64,000 nucleotides of DNA from Acidobacteriota bacterium (GCA_016196035.1 JACPYM010000002.1:124001-188000), one strand, 5' to 3'. Counted from the stretch's first letter, positions 11,300 through 21,305 are shown. Notes: generated by a model from the letters alone, not told the origin. Numbers and translations: made by a program.

Positions 11300-11630
11300 A
11301 CAACTGGAAATCCAGCAGGACGAGGACACGTTGGTTACCGAAGAAGGATGGGTCTTGCGCTTTCGCGCACGCGAGGAAGAAATCGTCCCCTTGGCCTTGC
11401 CGGTTGAAGCCTTAGCCAAAGTGGATCGCATCGCTGCACGCCGCTCGATGTCACGTAAGGCTCTTTTACGACTCTATATTGGAAAAGGGTTACGAGAAGA
11501 CCTGGCCCGCACATATACGACTGAATTACTGGCCAACACCAAACAAGTGCTTTCGCAACATCTGAAATCTGAAGAAGAGGTAGCTGCGATTCTGCAAGAA
11601 ATTCAAACTGCTTCCGCCGCAAAAGCATGA
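11280..11630 (+). CDS. Antitoxin partner of BrnT (ribbon-helix-helix-like)
   Basis: This 116-residue protein starts at ATG 11280 behind GGAAAGGAAG, within the end of the BrnT gene. The central part ([23 protein letters not shown]) resembles a CopG/ribbon-helix-helix DNA-binding unit, and an acidic N-terminus precedes it. It does not look like canonical BrnA, but position and overlap make it the cognate antitoxin and probable autorepressor. Its stop overlaps the ATG of the acyl ligase gene (ATGA), so the toxin-antitoxin pair is translationally joined to the lipid locus. Confidence 0.75.
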   Translation: MNQTETEQLEIQQDEDTLVTEEGWVLRFRAREEEIVPLALPVEALAKVDRIAARRSMSRKALLRLYIGKGLREDLARTYTTELLANTKQVLSQHLKSEEEVAAILQEIQTASAAKA

Positions 11631-13297
11631 GCTTTCTAGAAATCATTTTCGACCGGCTCAACCAAACGCGGTCCCGCGCGGTCATCCGCGAAGTGCGCGA
11701 CGGACAGTTCGTCACGGCGACTTGTAGCGAGTTCCTCGCACAGATCAAGGCCGCGCGCACCTACATTCGCCAACTTGGCTTGAGCACGGGCGACCGTTGC
11801 GGGTTGCTCGCGCCGAACAGCATCCGCTGGGCCGCGCTCGATCTGGCGTTGATGGCCGAGGGCGTCACAGTCGTGCCGCTCTATGCGCGCCAGGCGCCGA
11901 ATGAGTTGGTCAATATGCTCAAGGATTGTGGCGCGTCGCTGGTCTGTTGCGCCGACGAAGCGTTGCGCAACGGCATCGTCGAGCATTGGCCGGAGATGCA
12001 AGCGCGACTGCCGCTGTTTGGAGAAATCTTCGCCACTGCGCCGGATGCCAACATCGCCGACAAACCCGCTGAATTGAGCGAGAGTCACATCGTCACGATC
12101 ATCTATACGTCGGGCACGTCGGGCGAACCCAAAGGCGTGATGCTGAGCGTCAAGAACCTGAATCACATGGTTCCCTGCACCGGTATGCGGCTAGATCAAT
12201 TGATGGAAGGGGAAACGGAAAAGTCGCCCGATCAGGTCTTCCACTACCTGCCGCTTTGCTTTGCGGGTTCGTGGATTTTGTTGCTGACGGCCTTGTCACG
12301 AAACAGCCTGCTCACGCTTTCGACCGATCTGAACAAGCTGGCCGATGAGTTGCGGCTGGCCGCGCCGAATTATTGCCTGAACGTGCCGACGCTGCTCGAA
12401 CGCATCCGCACCGGCGTTGAAAAGCAAATCAGCGAAAAGCCCGGTTTCGTGCAAACGATCTATCGCAACGGCAAGGCCGCCTGGTTGCGCAAGTATGAAA
12501 ACCAGGTTGGGTGGCTGGACGAGTTTTGGATCGGGTTGGCGCATTGGCTGATCTTCGCCAACATCAAAAAGAAGATTGGGGCAAACCTGCGCTGTTTGAT
12601 TTGCGGCTCAGCACCGCTCAACAAAGAGACGCAGTTGTTTTTCATGATGCTCGGCATTCTCGTGCTGCAAGTGTACGGTTTGACCGAGACAACCGCGATT
12701 TGCACAATGGACGACCCGCGCGATTTCACGCCGGGCCGCGTAGGCCCCACGATTCCCGGCATCGAGATGAAGCTGGGCGAAGACGACGAATTGCTGGTGC
12801 GCGGGCCACACATCTTCGCCGGCTATTGGGACAGGCCCGAAGCAACGGCGGCGGCAATGCTGCCTGATGCGGATGGCGACTGGTTTCGCACGGGCGATCA
12901 GGGCGAAGTGGATGCCAAAGGCAATTGGGCCATCAGCGGACGCATCAAGGCCCTGCTCATTCTGCGTTCCGGCCACAACATCGCGCCGGAACCGATTGAA
13001 GAGAAACTGGCCTTCCGGCTGCCCACCGCGCAGCAATGCGTCGTGCTGGGCAATGATCGCAGCTTCCTGACAGCGCTCATCACAGGCGAAGTCACCCAAG
13101 CACAAGCCGAACAGGCCGTCGCGGCGGTCAACGAAGAGTTGCCGCATTACAAACAAGTGCTGGCGTTTCATCTGGAAAAAGAACCGCTGACGATTGAAAG
13201 CGGTTTGTTGACGGCCAACGGCAAATTGCGCCGCGAGGCGATTGCCAAACACTTCGCGTCCGCGATTGACGCGCTGTATCGCGCGCAGAAAGGTTAG
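11627..13297 (+). CDS. Fatty acyl-AMP/acyl-CoA ligase (first of two)
   Basis: This 556-residue ANL-superfamily adenylating enzyme has the phosphate-binding loop [11 protein letters not shown] near residue 165, YGLTETT near 350, a DWFRTGDQG motif near 418, and the hinge [21 protein letters not shown] near 445. The C-terminal catalytic Lys is in the TANGKLRRE region. Such enzymes activate a carboxylic acid with ATP and pass it to CoA or an acyl carrier protein. With a dedicated ACP gene 2.4 kb downstream, loading onto ACP is an attractive inference. The start codon overlaps the upstream antitoxin stop. Confidence 0.87.
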   Translation: MSFLEIIFDRLNQTRSRAVIREVRDGQFVTATCSEFLAQIKAARTYIRQLGLSTGDRCGLLAPNSIRWAALDLALMAEGVTVVPLYARQAPNELVNMLKDCGASLVCCADEALRNGIVEHWPEMQARLPLFGEIFATAPDANIADKPAELSESHIVTIIYTSGTSGEPKGVMLSVKNLNHMVPCTGMRLDQLMEGETEKSPDQVFHYLPLCFAGSWILLLTALSRNSLLTLSTDLNKLADELRLAAPNYCLNVPTLLERIRTGVEKQISEKPGFVQTIYRNGKAAWLRKYENQVGWLDEFWIGLAHWLIFANIKKKIGANLRCLICGSAPLNKETQLFFMMLGILVLQVYGLTETTAICTMDDPRDFTPGRVGPTIPGIEMKLGEDDELLVRGPHIFAGYWDRPEATAAAMLPDADGDWFRTGDQGEVDAKGNWAISGRIKALLILRSGHNIAPEPIEEKLAFRLPTAQQCVVLGNDRSFLTALITGEVTQAQAEQAVAAVNEELPHYKQVLAFHLEKEPLTIESGLLTANGKLRREAIAKHFASAIDALYRAQKG

Positions 13298-13301
13298 GGG
13301 A

Positions 13302-13403
13302 ATGTTCACGCTCGGATTGGTTTGCGTTTTCGTTTCATTCATTTTGGTGATTATGGGCCTGATGGCCTGGGGCAATACTTCGGACGAGAAGAAGGACGAA
13401 TAA
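13302..13403 (+). CDS. 33-residue single-span membrane peptide
   Basis: A short frame (ATG 13302, TAA 13401-13403) fits between the ligase stop and the crotonase start. It encodes one hydrophobic span (LGLVCVFVSFILVIMGLMAW) followed by a charged tail, NTSDEKKDE. AGGGG lies immediately upstream, with short spacing. The strand, the snug position in an otherwise gap-free operon and the membrane-peptide composition support a real gene. No family is recognised. It might anchor or regulate the soluble enzymes beside it, which is a guess. Confidence 0.6.
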   Translation: MFTLGLVCVFVSFILVIMGLMAWGNTSDEKKDE

Positions 13404-13415
13404 GAACCGCGATTT

Positions 13416-14219
13416 ATGCAAAGCTTCAACGGCGAAACGCTCTCCTGGGAATTAAAAGACGGCTGTATTGAATTGGTCTTGCAGCGCGAACCGGCCAACG
13501 AGATCGGCCTGCAAACGCTGGCCGAGTTGGAGCAGTTCGTCGCCGCGCACGAGACGCTGAAAGACCAAGCCCACGCGCTCATCATTCACAGCACGGTCAA
13601 GGCTGGTTTTAGCGCTGGTGCCGATTTGCGTGATCTGTATCGCGGCGCAAGGGAGCTTGGGTTTGCCCACGCGGAACCGCAGGTGCGCGACTTTCTCACG
13701 CGCATCCACGCGGTGATGAATGCGCTCGACGCCTCGCCGCTCACGACGATGGCGGCGGTGCACGGCGTCTGTTTCGGTGGCGGCTTTGAATTGGCACTGG
13801 TTTGCGATCTGATCATCGCCGACAAAATGGCACGCTTTTGTTTTCCTGAGTTGCGGCTCGGCTTGATTCCAGGCTTTGGCGGCATCCCACGGTTGAAGCG
13901 CGATCTGGGTAATGCTTTGGTGCGCGACCTGCTGTTGACCGGGCGTAGCTTGAATGCGGCACGTGCTCAGGCAGTCGGCTTGGTCAGTCAACTTGTTGGT
14001 GAAGGCGATGCGCTCAAAGTCGCGCGCTTCACCGCCGCACAGGTCAAGAAATTCGACCGTGCGACCAGCGCCGCCGCCAAGCAATTTCTCAAACCGATTC
14101 CCTATGCTGAATTGCAGCAAGAGATCGAGATTTTTTGCAATCTATTCACGCAACCTGCGGTCGAGGCTGGCTTGCGCAAATTTGTCGAAAGTACTGACAC
14201 GCTACCATACTTACCTTAA
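13416..14219 (+). CDS. Enoyl-CoA hydratase/isomerase family protein (catalytic Glu pair kept)
   Basis: This 267-residue crotonase-fold protein has the oxyanion-hole segments GFSAGADLRD and HGVCFGGGFE. Both glutamates used by true hydratases are in place, Glu125 in GGGFELALVCD and Glu145 in FPELRLGLIPGFGG, so water addition to an enoyl thioester is plausible. It may act as a dehydratase or hydratase on the acyl chain handled by this locus. It is followed by a TAATG overlap with the next gene, indicating coupled translation. Confidence 0.85.
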   Translation: MQSFNGETLSWELKDGCIELVLQREPANEIGLQTLAELEQFVAAHETLKDQAHALIIHSTVKAGFSAGADLRDLYRGARELGFAHAEPQVRDFLTRIHAVMNALDASPLTTMAAVHGVCFGGGFELALVCDLIIADKMARFCFPELRLGLIPGFGGIPRLKRDLGNALVRDLLLTGRSLNAARAQAVGLVSQLVGEGDALKVARFTAAQVKKFDRATSAAAKQFLKPIPYAELQQEIEIFCNLFTQPAVEAGLRKFVESTDTLPYLP

Positions 14220-14677
14220 TGAATTGCCTGATGAACCGGTTAAAGCTGGCACAATCTGTTTGCGTGAGCGCGGGGCTGCTTTTGGGCGCACTGAACGCGC
14301 CGCCGCCTGCCAACGCCCAGCAGCGGCATGCCCAGCCGCGCCGTACCGCTGCGTTGCGCGAAGAATTTTCATTCACACTCAAAGATTTCAAAATGGAGCA
14401 TCAGGCTGAAACCAACAGCTTGAACATCCACATTCGTTACATCTACAAAACCGGCCTTGCCGAAAACGAATATCCGAACTTCATTCCGCTGGCCAAGGAT
14501 GTAGAACAATTTCTGACCGCTTATCCGAACGAAAACACTTATTGGGAAATCGTCAATAAGGAGCTGACGAAGCTGGTGCTCGATAAATACAACGCGCTTT
14601 CTTCCATCACTTGCGAAATCGAGGTTGCACCATCCCGTCGTCATCCATACACCCGCGCCAGCCGCGTGACGCGCTAG
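14219..14677 (+). CDS. Secreted protein of unknown function
   Basis: This 152-residue protein starts at an ATG overlapping the crotonase stop. An N-terminal signal peptide is visible (a Lys/Arg start, hydrophobic VCVSAGLLLGAL, then a PPPANAQQ cleavage region), so it is exported. The mature part has the segment YPNFIPLAKDVEQFL and a closing strand, SSITCEIEVAP. This loosely recalls the T-fold pattern of FolB-type enzymes, but the likeness is too weak to name a family. An exported protein coupled to acyl-chain enzymes hints at envelope delivery of the product. Confidence 0.65.
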   Translation: MNCLMNRLKLAQSVCVSAGLLLGALNAPPPANAQQRHAQPRRTAALREEFSFTLKDFKMEHQAETNSLNIHIRYIYKTGLAENEYPNFIPLAKDVEQFLTAYPNENTYWEIVNKELTKLVLDKYNALSSITCEIEVAPSRRHPYTRASRVTR

Positions 14678-14715
14678 CGTCGCACGCGCTAAGGCGGGAA
14701 AAGGAGTTTTAGAGC

Positions 14716-15717
14716 ATGCAACAAAAACGCAGAGCCAAGATCACCGCGCTGGGCACTTATGTCCCGCCGCGCGTGGTCACCAATCACGAGCTGGAAAAGA
14801 TGGTTGAAACCAACCACGATTGGATTGTCGCCCGCACCGGCATTCACGAACGCCACTGGGTCGAACCTGGCACGCCCACTTCCGAACTGGGCGCGCAGGC
14901 CGCTGCCGAAGCGTTAAAACAACGCGGCATCGAAGCCAGCGAAGTCGAATTGATCATCGTTTCGACCGTCACGCCCGACATGTTTTTCCCTTCGACGGCC
15001 TGCATGATTCAGAAAAAGATTCATGCCACGCACGCCTGGGGCTTTGACATTTCCGCCGCCTGCGCCTCGTTTCTATTCGCGCTGACCACGGGCGCGCAAT
15101 TCATCGAAAACGGCACGCACAAAAAAGTCCTGGTCATCGGCGCTGACGTCATGACCAGCGTTCTCAACCCTGAAGACCGCACAACGCTCGTCCTGTTCGG
15201 CGATGGCGCGGGCGCAGTGTTACTTGAGCCTGGTGAAGAAGGCGAAGACTTCGGTCTGTTGGATTACCGGCACGAAATTGACGGCGCGGGCGGCGAGAAT
15301 CTTTACATGCCCGGCGGCGGCAGCCTGCACCCCACTTCGCACGAGACCGTAGACAAGAAGATGCATTACGTCCATCAAAACGGCCAGGCCGTCTTCAAAT
15401 ACGCCGTGCGCAAGATGGAAGAATTGAGCACCGGCATGCTGGCCAAACACAGCCTGACCGGCAATGACCTCGCCTGTTTCATTGCGCACCAAGCCAACCT
15501 GCGCATCATTGACGCCACGGCCCAAAAAACCGGACTCGCGCCGGAAAAAGTCATCAAGAACATTCACAAGTACGGCAATACGACCGCCGCGACGATTCCA
15601 CTGGCAATCAACGATGCGATTGCCGACGGCAAACTGAAGAAAGGCGACCTGGTGTTGTTTGCGGCGGTGGGCGCAGGGTTCACTGCAGGTTCGGTTTTGA
15701 TGAGGTGGGCATACTGA
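14716..15717 (+). CDS. fabH: Beta-ketoacyl-ACP synthase III
   Basis: This 333-residue thiolase-fold condensing enzyme is of normal length. It has the opening [14 protein letters not shown], the catalytic Cys in ISAACASF near residue 116, His in AHQANLR near 256 and Asn in GNTTAA near 286. FabH joins an acyl-CoA starter to malonyl-ACP to start a fatty chain. AAGGAG lies nine bases before the ATG. Its stop overlaps the ATG of a dedicated ACP gene, and it is surrounded by acyl ligases and reductases. It may therefore be a pathway-specific copy rather than the housekeeping one, though no other copy can be checked here. Confidence 0.9.
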   Translation: MQQKRRAKITALGTYVPPRVVTNHELEKMVETNHDWIVARTGIHERHWVEPGTPTSELGAQAAAEALKQRGIEASEVELIIVSTVTPDMFFPSTACMIQKKIHATHAWGFDISAACASFLFALTTGAQFIENGTHKKVLVIGADVMTSVLNPEDRTTLVLFGDGAGAVLLEPGEEGEDFGLLDYRHEIDGAGGENLYMPGGGSLHPTSHETVDKKMHYVHQNGQAVFKYAVRKMEELSTGMLAKHSLTGNDLACFIAHQANLRIIDATAQKTGLAPEKVIKNIHKYGNTTAATIPLAINDAIADGKLKKGDLVLFAAVGAGFTAGSVLMRWAY

Positions 15718-15962
15718 TGATGCGAACACAGGAACAAATCATTGACGAAATTCTTGCGCTGGCCGCCACGCACTTCAAAGTTGACCGTGCGGCGCTCACC
15801 GCTGACGACGACTTTTTCAAGGTGCTGAAGATTGACAGTCTACAGGCGCTGGAATTGCTGACGCGACTCGAAAACCATTTCAGCGTTGAGTTGCCTGATT
15901 ACGAAGTGCAGGGTGTCAGCGATTTCCGCACGCTGGCGGATCGCATCGAAGCGCGACTTTGA
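15717..15962 (+). CDS. Acyl carrier protein
   Basis: This 81-residue ACP has a phosphopantetheine site at Ser41 in KIDSLQALELL, where canonical ACPs have DSLxxVEL. Four-helix spacing and acidic composition fit the family. The TGATG overlap with fabH fixes the start and implies stoichiometric coupling. It would carry the chain between FabH, the crotonase, the reductases and the two ligases of this locus. The motif differs slightly from the standard GxDSL, consistent with a specialised carrier. Confidence 0.9.
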   Translation: MMRTQEQIIDEILALAATHFKVDRAALTADDDFFKVLKIDSLQALELLTRLENHFSVELPDYEVQGVSDFRTLADRIEARL

Positions 15963-15971
15963 GCACGCAAT

Positions 15972-16060
15972 GCAGTACCGGGAGCGGTAGCGACCGGGTT
16001 AGATTCGGCCTGAAGTTCTTTGCCTTAAGCTAACCCAGTCGCTACCGCTCCCGGTACTGC
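15972..16060. repeat. Long inverted repeat between ACP and second ligase genes
   Basis: Arms of about 31 bp (15972-16002 and 16030-16060) read GCAGTACCGGGAGCGGTAGC on the left and the near-complement on the right, with a 27-bp loop. It lacks a T-run, so it is not a typical intrinsic terminator, although it may end or slow transcription inside the operon. Confidence 0.9.
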
Positions 16061-16078
16061 GTCGGCGGCCCCATCCTT

Positions 16079-17815
16079 ATGCCCAATTCCCAAGTCAAAA
16101 TGATCAGCCTTGCCGAGCAGCCTTCGCTCGGCTCTGCCCTGCGCGCAGCTTTGGATCGGTTTGCCAACGAGACCTGCCTGATTGAAGCCGACCGTGAGCG
16201 CGAGAACCAGCGCTGGACTTACGCCGAATTCAAAGCACGCGCATTGCCGTTGGCAAAATACCTGCAAGCGCGCGGCGTCCGGGCCGATTCGCGCTGCGCC
16301 ATCATCATGACCAATCAGTCGCGCTGGCCGCTCGCGGCCTACGCGATCTTTTACTGCGGCGGCGTAGTCGTGCCGCTCGATTACAAACTCTCTGCCACTG
16401 AACATGTCGCGCTGCTCAAACACTCGCAAGCCGCAGTCCTCATCACCGAATTCCATTTCTGGCGCGCGATCACGCAGGCCGCAGGCTTTGACGAACTGAC
16501 GCATCTGAAAACCGTCATCGTCACCGATCCGCCCAAACGCGGCGACTTGCTCAACGCCGTGCCTTTTGACGAAGCGCGTGCGGAAGGCGAACCGCAATTC
16601 GTCGAACGCCGGCGTGACGATTGGGCCTGCATCGTGTATTCGTCCGGCACTGGCGGGCGTCCGAAAGGCTGCGTACTCACACACCACAACTATCTGGAGC
16701 AATGCGCGTCGCTCACGGCGCTCTATCCGTTTTGGCCGGGCGTGCGTTACTTGAGCATCCTGCCGTCGAATCACGCGATTGATTTTATGGTCGGCTTCCT
16801 TGGCCCGTTCGTCTGCGGTGCAGCGGTCGTGCACCTGCGCACGCTGCGGCCAGAGTTCGTCCGCGAAGCCTTTACGCGCTTCAAGATTACCTATGTCGCG
16901 CTGGTGCCGCTGATCCTGAAAAACCTGCAGGCGGGCTTGCAGCAACGCTTCGACGAATTGCCGCCACTCAAGCGCTTTGTCTTTGATCGCTTGCTCGCGC
17001 TCAACAAGGCGTTGACGAAAAAGCAGCCAAACCTGGCGCTCAGCCGCAAGCTGCTCAAACAGGTTCACGCGGCCTTTGGCGGCGAGTTGCGCGCGATCTT
17101 CACCGGCGGCGCGTTTTCGGATCCGCAGATGCTGCAATTCTTTTATGACTTGGGCCTTCAGGTCGGCAACGGTTACGGGTTGACCGAAGCGGGCACCGCG
17201 ATCACGCTCAACGACTTCAAACCGTTTCGCGCCGATACCGTCGGCAAGCCGCTGCCCGGCATGCAAGTGGAGATTCGCCATCCCGACAGCGACGGCATCG
17301 GCCAAGTCGCCGTGCGTAGCAACACCGTAATGTCGCACTACCTCGACGACCCCGAACAGACGGCAGAGACGATTGTGGCTGGCTGGTTGTTGACGGGCGA
17401 CCTGGGGCGCTTTGACAGTGACGGCCATTTACAACTGGTTGGCCGCGCCAAAAACATGATCGTCACCGCAGAAGGCAAGAACGTTTATCCCGAAGACATC
17501 GAGCAAGCGTTCGAGGGCCTGCCGGTCAAAGAGTTCTGTGTGTTTGCAGCCAATTACATCTGGCCCGAACGTTCGCTGCTGGGCGAAAAGCTGGTCATCG
17601 TCTTGCGGCTGAACGAAGGCCAGGAATTCAGCGAGGAATTGAAACAGGAGCTAGTCAAACGCAATGCGAAGCTGCTGAATTTCAAACGCCTCAGCGGCTA
17701 CGTGCTTTGGAAGGCTGATTTCCCGCGCACGACCTCGCTGAAAATCAAGCGGATTGTGTTGGCTGAGGAAATACGCCAACGCTTTGAGCGGCAGGCGGCG
17801 TTGCGGGAATTATGA
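16079..17815 (+). CDS. Acyl-AMP ligase (second of two)
   Basis: This 578-residue ANL-family ligase has the P-loop [11 protein letters not shown] near residue 185, GYGLTEAG near 365, a [11 protein letters not shown] motif near 440 and the hinge [28 protein letters not shown] holds the C-terminal Lys. It differs clearly from the first ligase of the locus, so the two probably act on different acids or carriers. It is the last gene of the plus-strand run. The downstream DNA holds a decayed gene on the other strand. Confidence 0.86.
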   Translation: MPNSQVKMISLAEQPSLGSALRAALDRFANETCLIEADRERENQRWTYAEFKARALPLAKYLQARGVRADSRCAIIMTNQSRWPLAAYAIFYCGGVVVPLDYKLSATEHVALLKHSQAAVLITEFHFWRAITQAAGFDELTHLKTVIVTDPPKRGDLLNAVPFDEARAEGEPQFVERRRDDWACIVYSSGTGGRPKGCVLTHHNYLEQCASLTALYPFWPGVRYLSILPSNHAIDFMVGFLGPFVCGAAVVHLRTLRPEFVREAFTRFKITYVALVPLILKNLQAGLQQRFDELPPLKRFVFDRLLALNKALTKKQPNLALSRKLLKQVHAAFGGELRAIFTGGAFSDPQMLQFFYDLGLQVGNGYGLTEAGTAITLNDFKPFRADTVGKPLPGMQVEIRHPDSDGIGQVAVRSNTVMSHYLDDPEQTAETIVAGWLLTGDLGRFDSDGHLQLVGRAKNMIVTAEGKNVYPEDIEQAFEGLPVKEFCVFAANYIWPERSLLGEKLVIVLRLNEGQEFSEELKQELVKRNAKLLNFKRLSGYVLWKADFPRTTSLKIKRIVLAEEIRQRFERQAALREL

Positions 17816-17849
17816 AGGCTGGCTACCTTTTTTATAGCTCAAATGCGCC

Positions 17850-18085
17850 TCACGGAAAGAGCGGAGTCCGATCGAAGAGGTGGTGCGGCTTGAGCATGAA
17901 TTCCAACCACATCAAGTGGGCTTCCCTTTCCAAAGGCCGCCGCTGACGATTTCGCCGTCCTCATCCCGCACCAAGTGATGCGCCGAACTGGTGTATCACA
18001 CAACCACATCTGTGTTTGCTACCGGCTCCGGCGGCGTGCTGAAGATAGGCAGGTTGACCGCGAAGATTTCTCCCGGCTGCTAGTA
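17850..18085 (-). pseudogene. Decayed copper amine oxidase-like C-terminal fragment
   Basis: Conceptual translation of the minus strand gives QPGEIFAVNLPIFSTPPEP, then NTDVVV, a TGA (17998-17996) where the family has Trp, then YTSSAHHLVRDEDGEIVSGG. After a frameshift near 17905-17930 it reads MWLEFMLKPHHLFDRTPLFP and stops at 17850. The DVVVWYT...HH...LKP...FDRTP spacing resembles the C-terminus of copper-containing amine oxidases. An in-frame stop plus a frameshift mark it as a remnant. It lies directly downstream of the tyrosinase-like/haem lipoprotein pair and may have belonged to the same copper-oxidase unit. Confidence 0.55.
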
Positions 18086-18098
18086 ATCGCAGCACTCT

Positions 18099-21000
18099 TT
18101 ATTTCTGACACACACCACCAATGAGACCGAGGCCCGTCCCTGGATCAGCCAGGAGTTTCGGGCTATGCGGGTCGGTGCTGAACCAGAACGTCTTGAACGG
18201 CACTTCGCCGTGGGGCATGTAGTGGTTCCGGAAAGTACTCGTCGAAGGATCGCAGACGTTCTGCTGGATTGAGAACTTGAACCCGCCAGTCATCTGGCTG
18301 AGGCTGGTCCAATCAAGATACGACGGCTGCGCCACGTGACAGGTGCGGCAATCCTTACGCACCACGTTCTGGTACAGGTCAGTGTTGCTCGACCAGCCAG
18401 ACAGCCAGACGGGCGGCGTATCCGAGGCAATGCAGCCTGAGTTGTTGACGCCGCACGGGTACAGGCCGTTGATAAGTCCAACAATCGGGTCGTTCGCATT
18501 CGTGTTGTTCGGATGCGTGGCGGCGATGATGGCGTTCAACTGCCGGAATTGCTCCTGCTGATTGCTCAGGGTATACCCATCCACTAGGTCGTATACGAAC
18601 GAAAACACGTCGAACGGCAGGAACGAGGCACCTTCAACCTTATTCGTGGAGGAATTGTAGCCTCCCCCGTGACAAGCGAGGCAGAGTTGCGGGAGTTCCT
18701 TGTTGAGTTCGCTGTCGAGCGCCGGATTCTTGAAAAGCGTGCCATCGGCCTTGTACGCGTAGAACTGCACTGCGTCGTCATTGGACGTGCCGTCGTACTC
18801 CATCGCCACAGTCGCGAGCACACTCGACAACTTGTTGTGGATCGCGTCGTAGATGGCGCTGGCGGCCGGGCCTGCAGGGCCTGTCCCATAGTTGCTGACG
18901 TAGCAGGCCGCTTTCCCGGTGGCCGCATTCTGCTGGCGGCAATGCATGTCGCGGCCAAATTGCAGGTCGCCATTGTTGTAGTAGACAGCGTTAGCTTCGC
19001 CAGCGACGGGGGGTATTGTCGGGTCGTCGTTGAATCCGTTGGTGGCTTTCCAGTGGCTGAACGTATCACGCTGAGTCGCACCAATCGCCCCAAGACTCGT
19101 GTAGTACGCGGTGGCGACCGGTGTCGGGTCAAGTGGGTCACTCCCTAGTGGCGGCGGGATGATCGGGAGGCCGAGATACGGCACGTCGTGTGGAGGCAGA
19201 TCAACCGACAGGATGACCGGTTGGCCGGTGGTGGTGCTTGCCGGATCGAACCCCCTACAGGCGCCGTACGGAAAAGGCGGGAAGCCATCACTCGATCCGT
19301 CGGGTAGACCGGAATTCACGGTCAGCGTTTGCAAGATGGCATCGGGCCCGCTGTTTGGGTGAATCTCCAGCGTCACGGCTGTATTCGGCGGAAGCCTGAA
19401 CAGACCATTGATCTTTTCCGTCACCTGGAAGTCATTATGGTTCGGCCCGCCGCTCGAACTGGTATAGCTCACGTGCAGCTTGAACGGAAACGCCGGCGCG
19501 CCTTTGAGGGCATTGGTCGGATCGTCGAACACGGTCAGCTTGATGCAAGCCGTGTTGCTGAAGACCGTGTCGGCGTTGAACGCGCTAAAGTGCCGCACTT
19601 TCCCGCGATACCGGTTGCCGACTTTTGTCAGCGTGCCGTCCTCCAGCCAGATGCCCCTCGCCTCGTCGAACGTGAAAAGTGGGATGGTCGCCGGCGCGGT
19701 CGCCAGGGCCGGCGGGTGAATCGTCAGCTCAATGTCAGCCGTGGTGCCCGGCGCAAGGCGCAACGGTTGGCCGCCGCCATCCGTGAGCGTGGCATCAATC
19801 GCGCCATAACTCACCATCGTGGCGTTCCGCCCTCGATAGACCGCGGCGCCGTCGCCGGGAATCGCGTTCGACTGGTTGAGGTCATAGGCGAACAGATACG
19901 AATGGACCGGCCCCGAGGCCGGGTTGCCCCTGGCATCCACCAGCGTATTTGGTCCAATCGTGACCTGCGCGCCGTTATTGCGCTCGAAGACCGCTCGCCC
20001 ACCGGCGCCGGCATCGAAGGTCGCGTGCTGCGCCTGGTCGAGTTTCAGGCTCAACCCGGCAGCCGGCCCATATACGGCGCGTGAGAGCAGCGCAAAGGCA
20101 GCCTTCTTGACATTGATGACGTAACGCTTGCTTTCCGGGACGCTGGCTAAGAACGCGCCAGCGGGGTTGGTCTTCACCAGTGTGCCGTTCACGCTGACCG
20201 CTGCCTGGTCAATAGGCGCGCCGGTCGCGCGATTGGTCACGCTGCCGCTGATGCGCACCTGGTTGGGGCCAGTCCGGATGGTGAGCCGACTCGTCGCGAA
20301 CCCGCCTTTCCCATCCGTGACCTGCACCGAGATGATATACGTGCTCGGCGCCGACGGCAGCTTCCAGTCAATCGCCGGGGCATCCACGGATTTCAGGCTC
20401 GCGTTGCTATCGGCCCACTTGAAATGCAGTCTGTTGCGGTCGCTGTCCGTCGCCGTGACCGTCACCCTGAGGACTTCACCAGGGCTCGCGCTACGCACAT
20501 CCTGACCGCCGCGCGTCGCCCGCAGACCGAGGATTACCGGTAAAGAGTTGGTTGAGGTAATGTCGAAGGCGCTCGTTCCCAACAGATCGGCGGCCGCCAA
20601 CGACACCGTCCGCGTAATGACACCGCCGCCAAAGGCCGCGCTGAGCCGATAGTTGCCGGCAGCCGGCACTTTCGGCAGCACATATTGTCCGAAGCTGTTG
20701 CCGGTGACAGGTCCCGCGACCACGGCGCCGCCGGAATTGACCAGCGAGACCTTGGCCGCCTCGAGCGTTCCGAACTGCTGGCTTTCCTGGTAACACCAGC
20801 GGGCGGGTTTGCCCATCAGCACCGTCCCGCGCAGCGTGCCAGGCTCGGGGGCGATCAGCGCATCGTGGTCGAGCACGATTGTCTCGCCCGCAATCGAAAT
20901 GATCGCCGGATCGCAGGCAGAGATGAAACCGTCACCCTCCAGGCACAACTGGTAACGGCCCGGCTGTTGGCGCGGTATCGCGAAATAGCCGTGCGTGTTC

Positions 21001-21305
21001 GTGGCCACCTTGGGAGTCGCGGTGTTCTGCGTCAGGTTCTTGAGGAAAACGCGGATGTTCGGCAATCTGATCGGCGGGATTTTCAAATCCTGGCGACCGG
21101 CGCCAATAGCGGCAAAGCCGTGAACCTCGCCGCCGCGCAGCACGCGTAGTTGCGCGGCTTGCCGCGCGTTCTCGGGGCTAGCCAGCTTCTGACAACTCAG
21201 GATGGCTAACGCGAACAGAAGCGTTAGCGCGACAAGCAGCCTCTTCGCAGGCACGAGGGCTTTTATCGAAGTGCGAGTGTCAGACGCTGATGTTCCTGTC
21301 TTCAT
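18099..21305 (-). CDS. Large lipoprotein with carboxypeptidase-regulatory-like repeats and two c-type haem motifs
   Basis: This 1068-residue protein begins with a signal peptide ending in AILSCQK, giving lipid-modified Cys38 and an outer-face or periplasmic location. The N-terminal half holds beta-sandwich domains: a carboxypeptidase-regulatory-like segment (ATNTHGYFAIPRQQPGRY), a PKD-like part (KWADSNASL to VQVTDGKGG) and another regulatory-like repeat. The C-terminal third carries two haem attachment sites, CLACH near residue 875 and CRTCH near 985, plus further cysteines. It probably transfers electrons. AAGGAGACC precedes the ATG. It starts 48 bp after the tyrosinase-like gene, so the two are probably co-transcribed and functionally paired. 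Confidence 0.8.
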   Translation of the reverse strand: MKTGTSASDTRTSIKALVPAKRLLVALTLLFALAILSCQKLASPENARQAAQLRVLRGGEVHGFAAIGAGRQDLKIPPIRLPNIRVFLKNLTQNTATPKVATNTHGYFAIPRQQPGRYQLCLEGDGFISACDPAIISIAGETIVLDHDALIAPEPGTLRGTVLMGKPARWCYQESQQFGTLEAAKVSLVNSGGAVVAGPVTGNSFGQYVLPKVPAAGNYRLSAAFGGGVITRTVSLAAADLLGTSAFDITSTNSLPVILGLRATRGGQDVRSASPGEVLRVTVTATDSDRNRLHFKWADSNASLKSVDAPAIDWKLPSAPSTYIISVQVTDGKGGFATSRLTIRTGPNQVRISGSVTNRATGAPIDQAAVSVNGTLVKTNPAGAFLASVPESKRYVINVKKAAFALLSRAVYGPAAGLSLKLDQAQHATFDAGAGGRAVFERNNGAQVTIGPNTLVDARGNPASGPVHSYLFAYDLNQSNAIPGDGAAVYRGRNATMVSYGAIDATLTDGGGQPLRLAPGTTADIELTIHPPALATAPATIPLFTFDEARGIWLEDGTLTKVGNRYRGKVRHFSAFNADTVFSNTACIKLTVFDDPTNALKGAPAFPFKLHVSYTSSSGGPNHNDFQVTEKINGLFRLPPNTAVTLEIHPNSGPDAILQTLTVNSGLPDGSSDGFPPFPYGACRGFDPASTTTGQPVILSVDLPPHDVPYLGLPIIPPPLGSDPLDPTPVATAYYTSLGAIGATQRDTFSHWKATNGFNDDPTIPPVAGEANAVYYNNGDLQFGRDMHCRQQNAATGKAACYVSNYGTGPAGPAASAIYDAIHNKLSSVLATVAMEYDGTSNDDAVQFYAYKADGTLFKNPALDSELNKELPQLCLACHGGGYNSSTNKVEGASFLPFDVFSFVYDLVDGYTLSNQQEQFRQLNAIIAATHPNNTNANDPIVGLINGLYPCGVNNSGCIASDTPPVWLSGWSSNTDLYQNVVRKDCRTCHVAQPSYLDWTSLSQMTGGFKFSIQQNVCDPSTSTFRNHYMPHGEVPFKTFWFSTDPHSPKLLADPGTGLGLIGGVCQK

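Noticed and set aside
12608-13585. 325-codon antisense frame across the first ligase and crotonase
   Set aside because: It spans two well-supported sense genes and shows no domain.
16025-17428. 467-codon open frame antisense to the second acyl-AMP ligase
   Set aside because: It is a shadow of the ligase gene, with no recognisable motif and biased composition.
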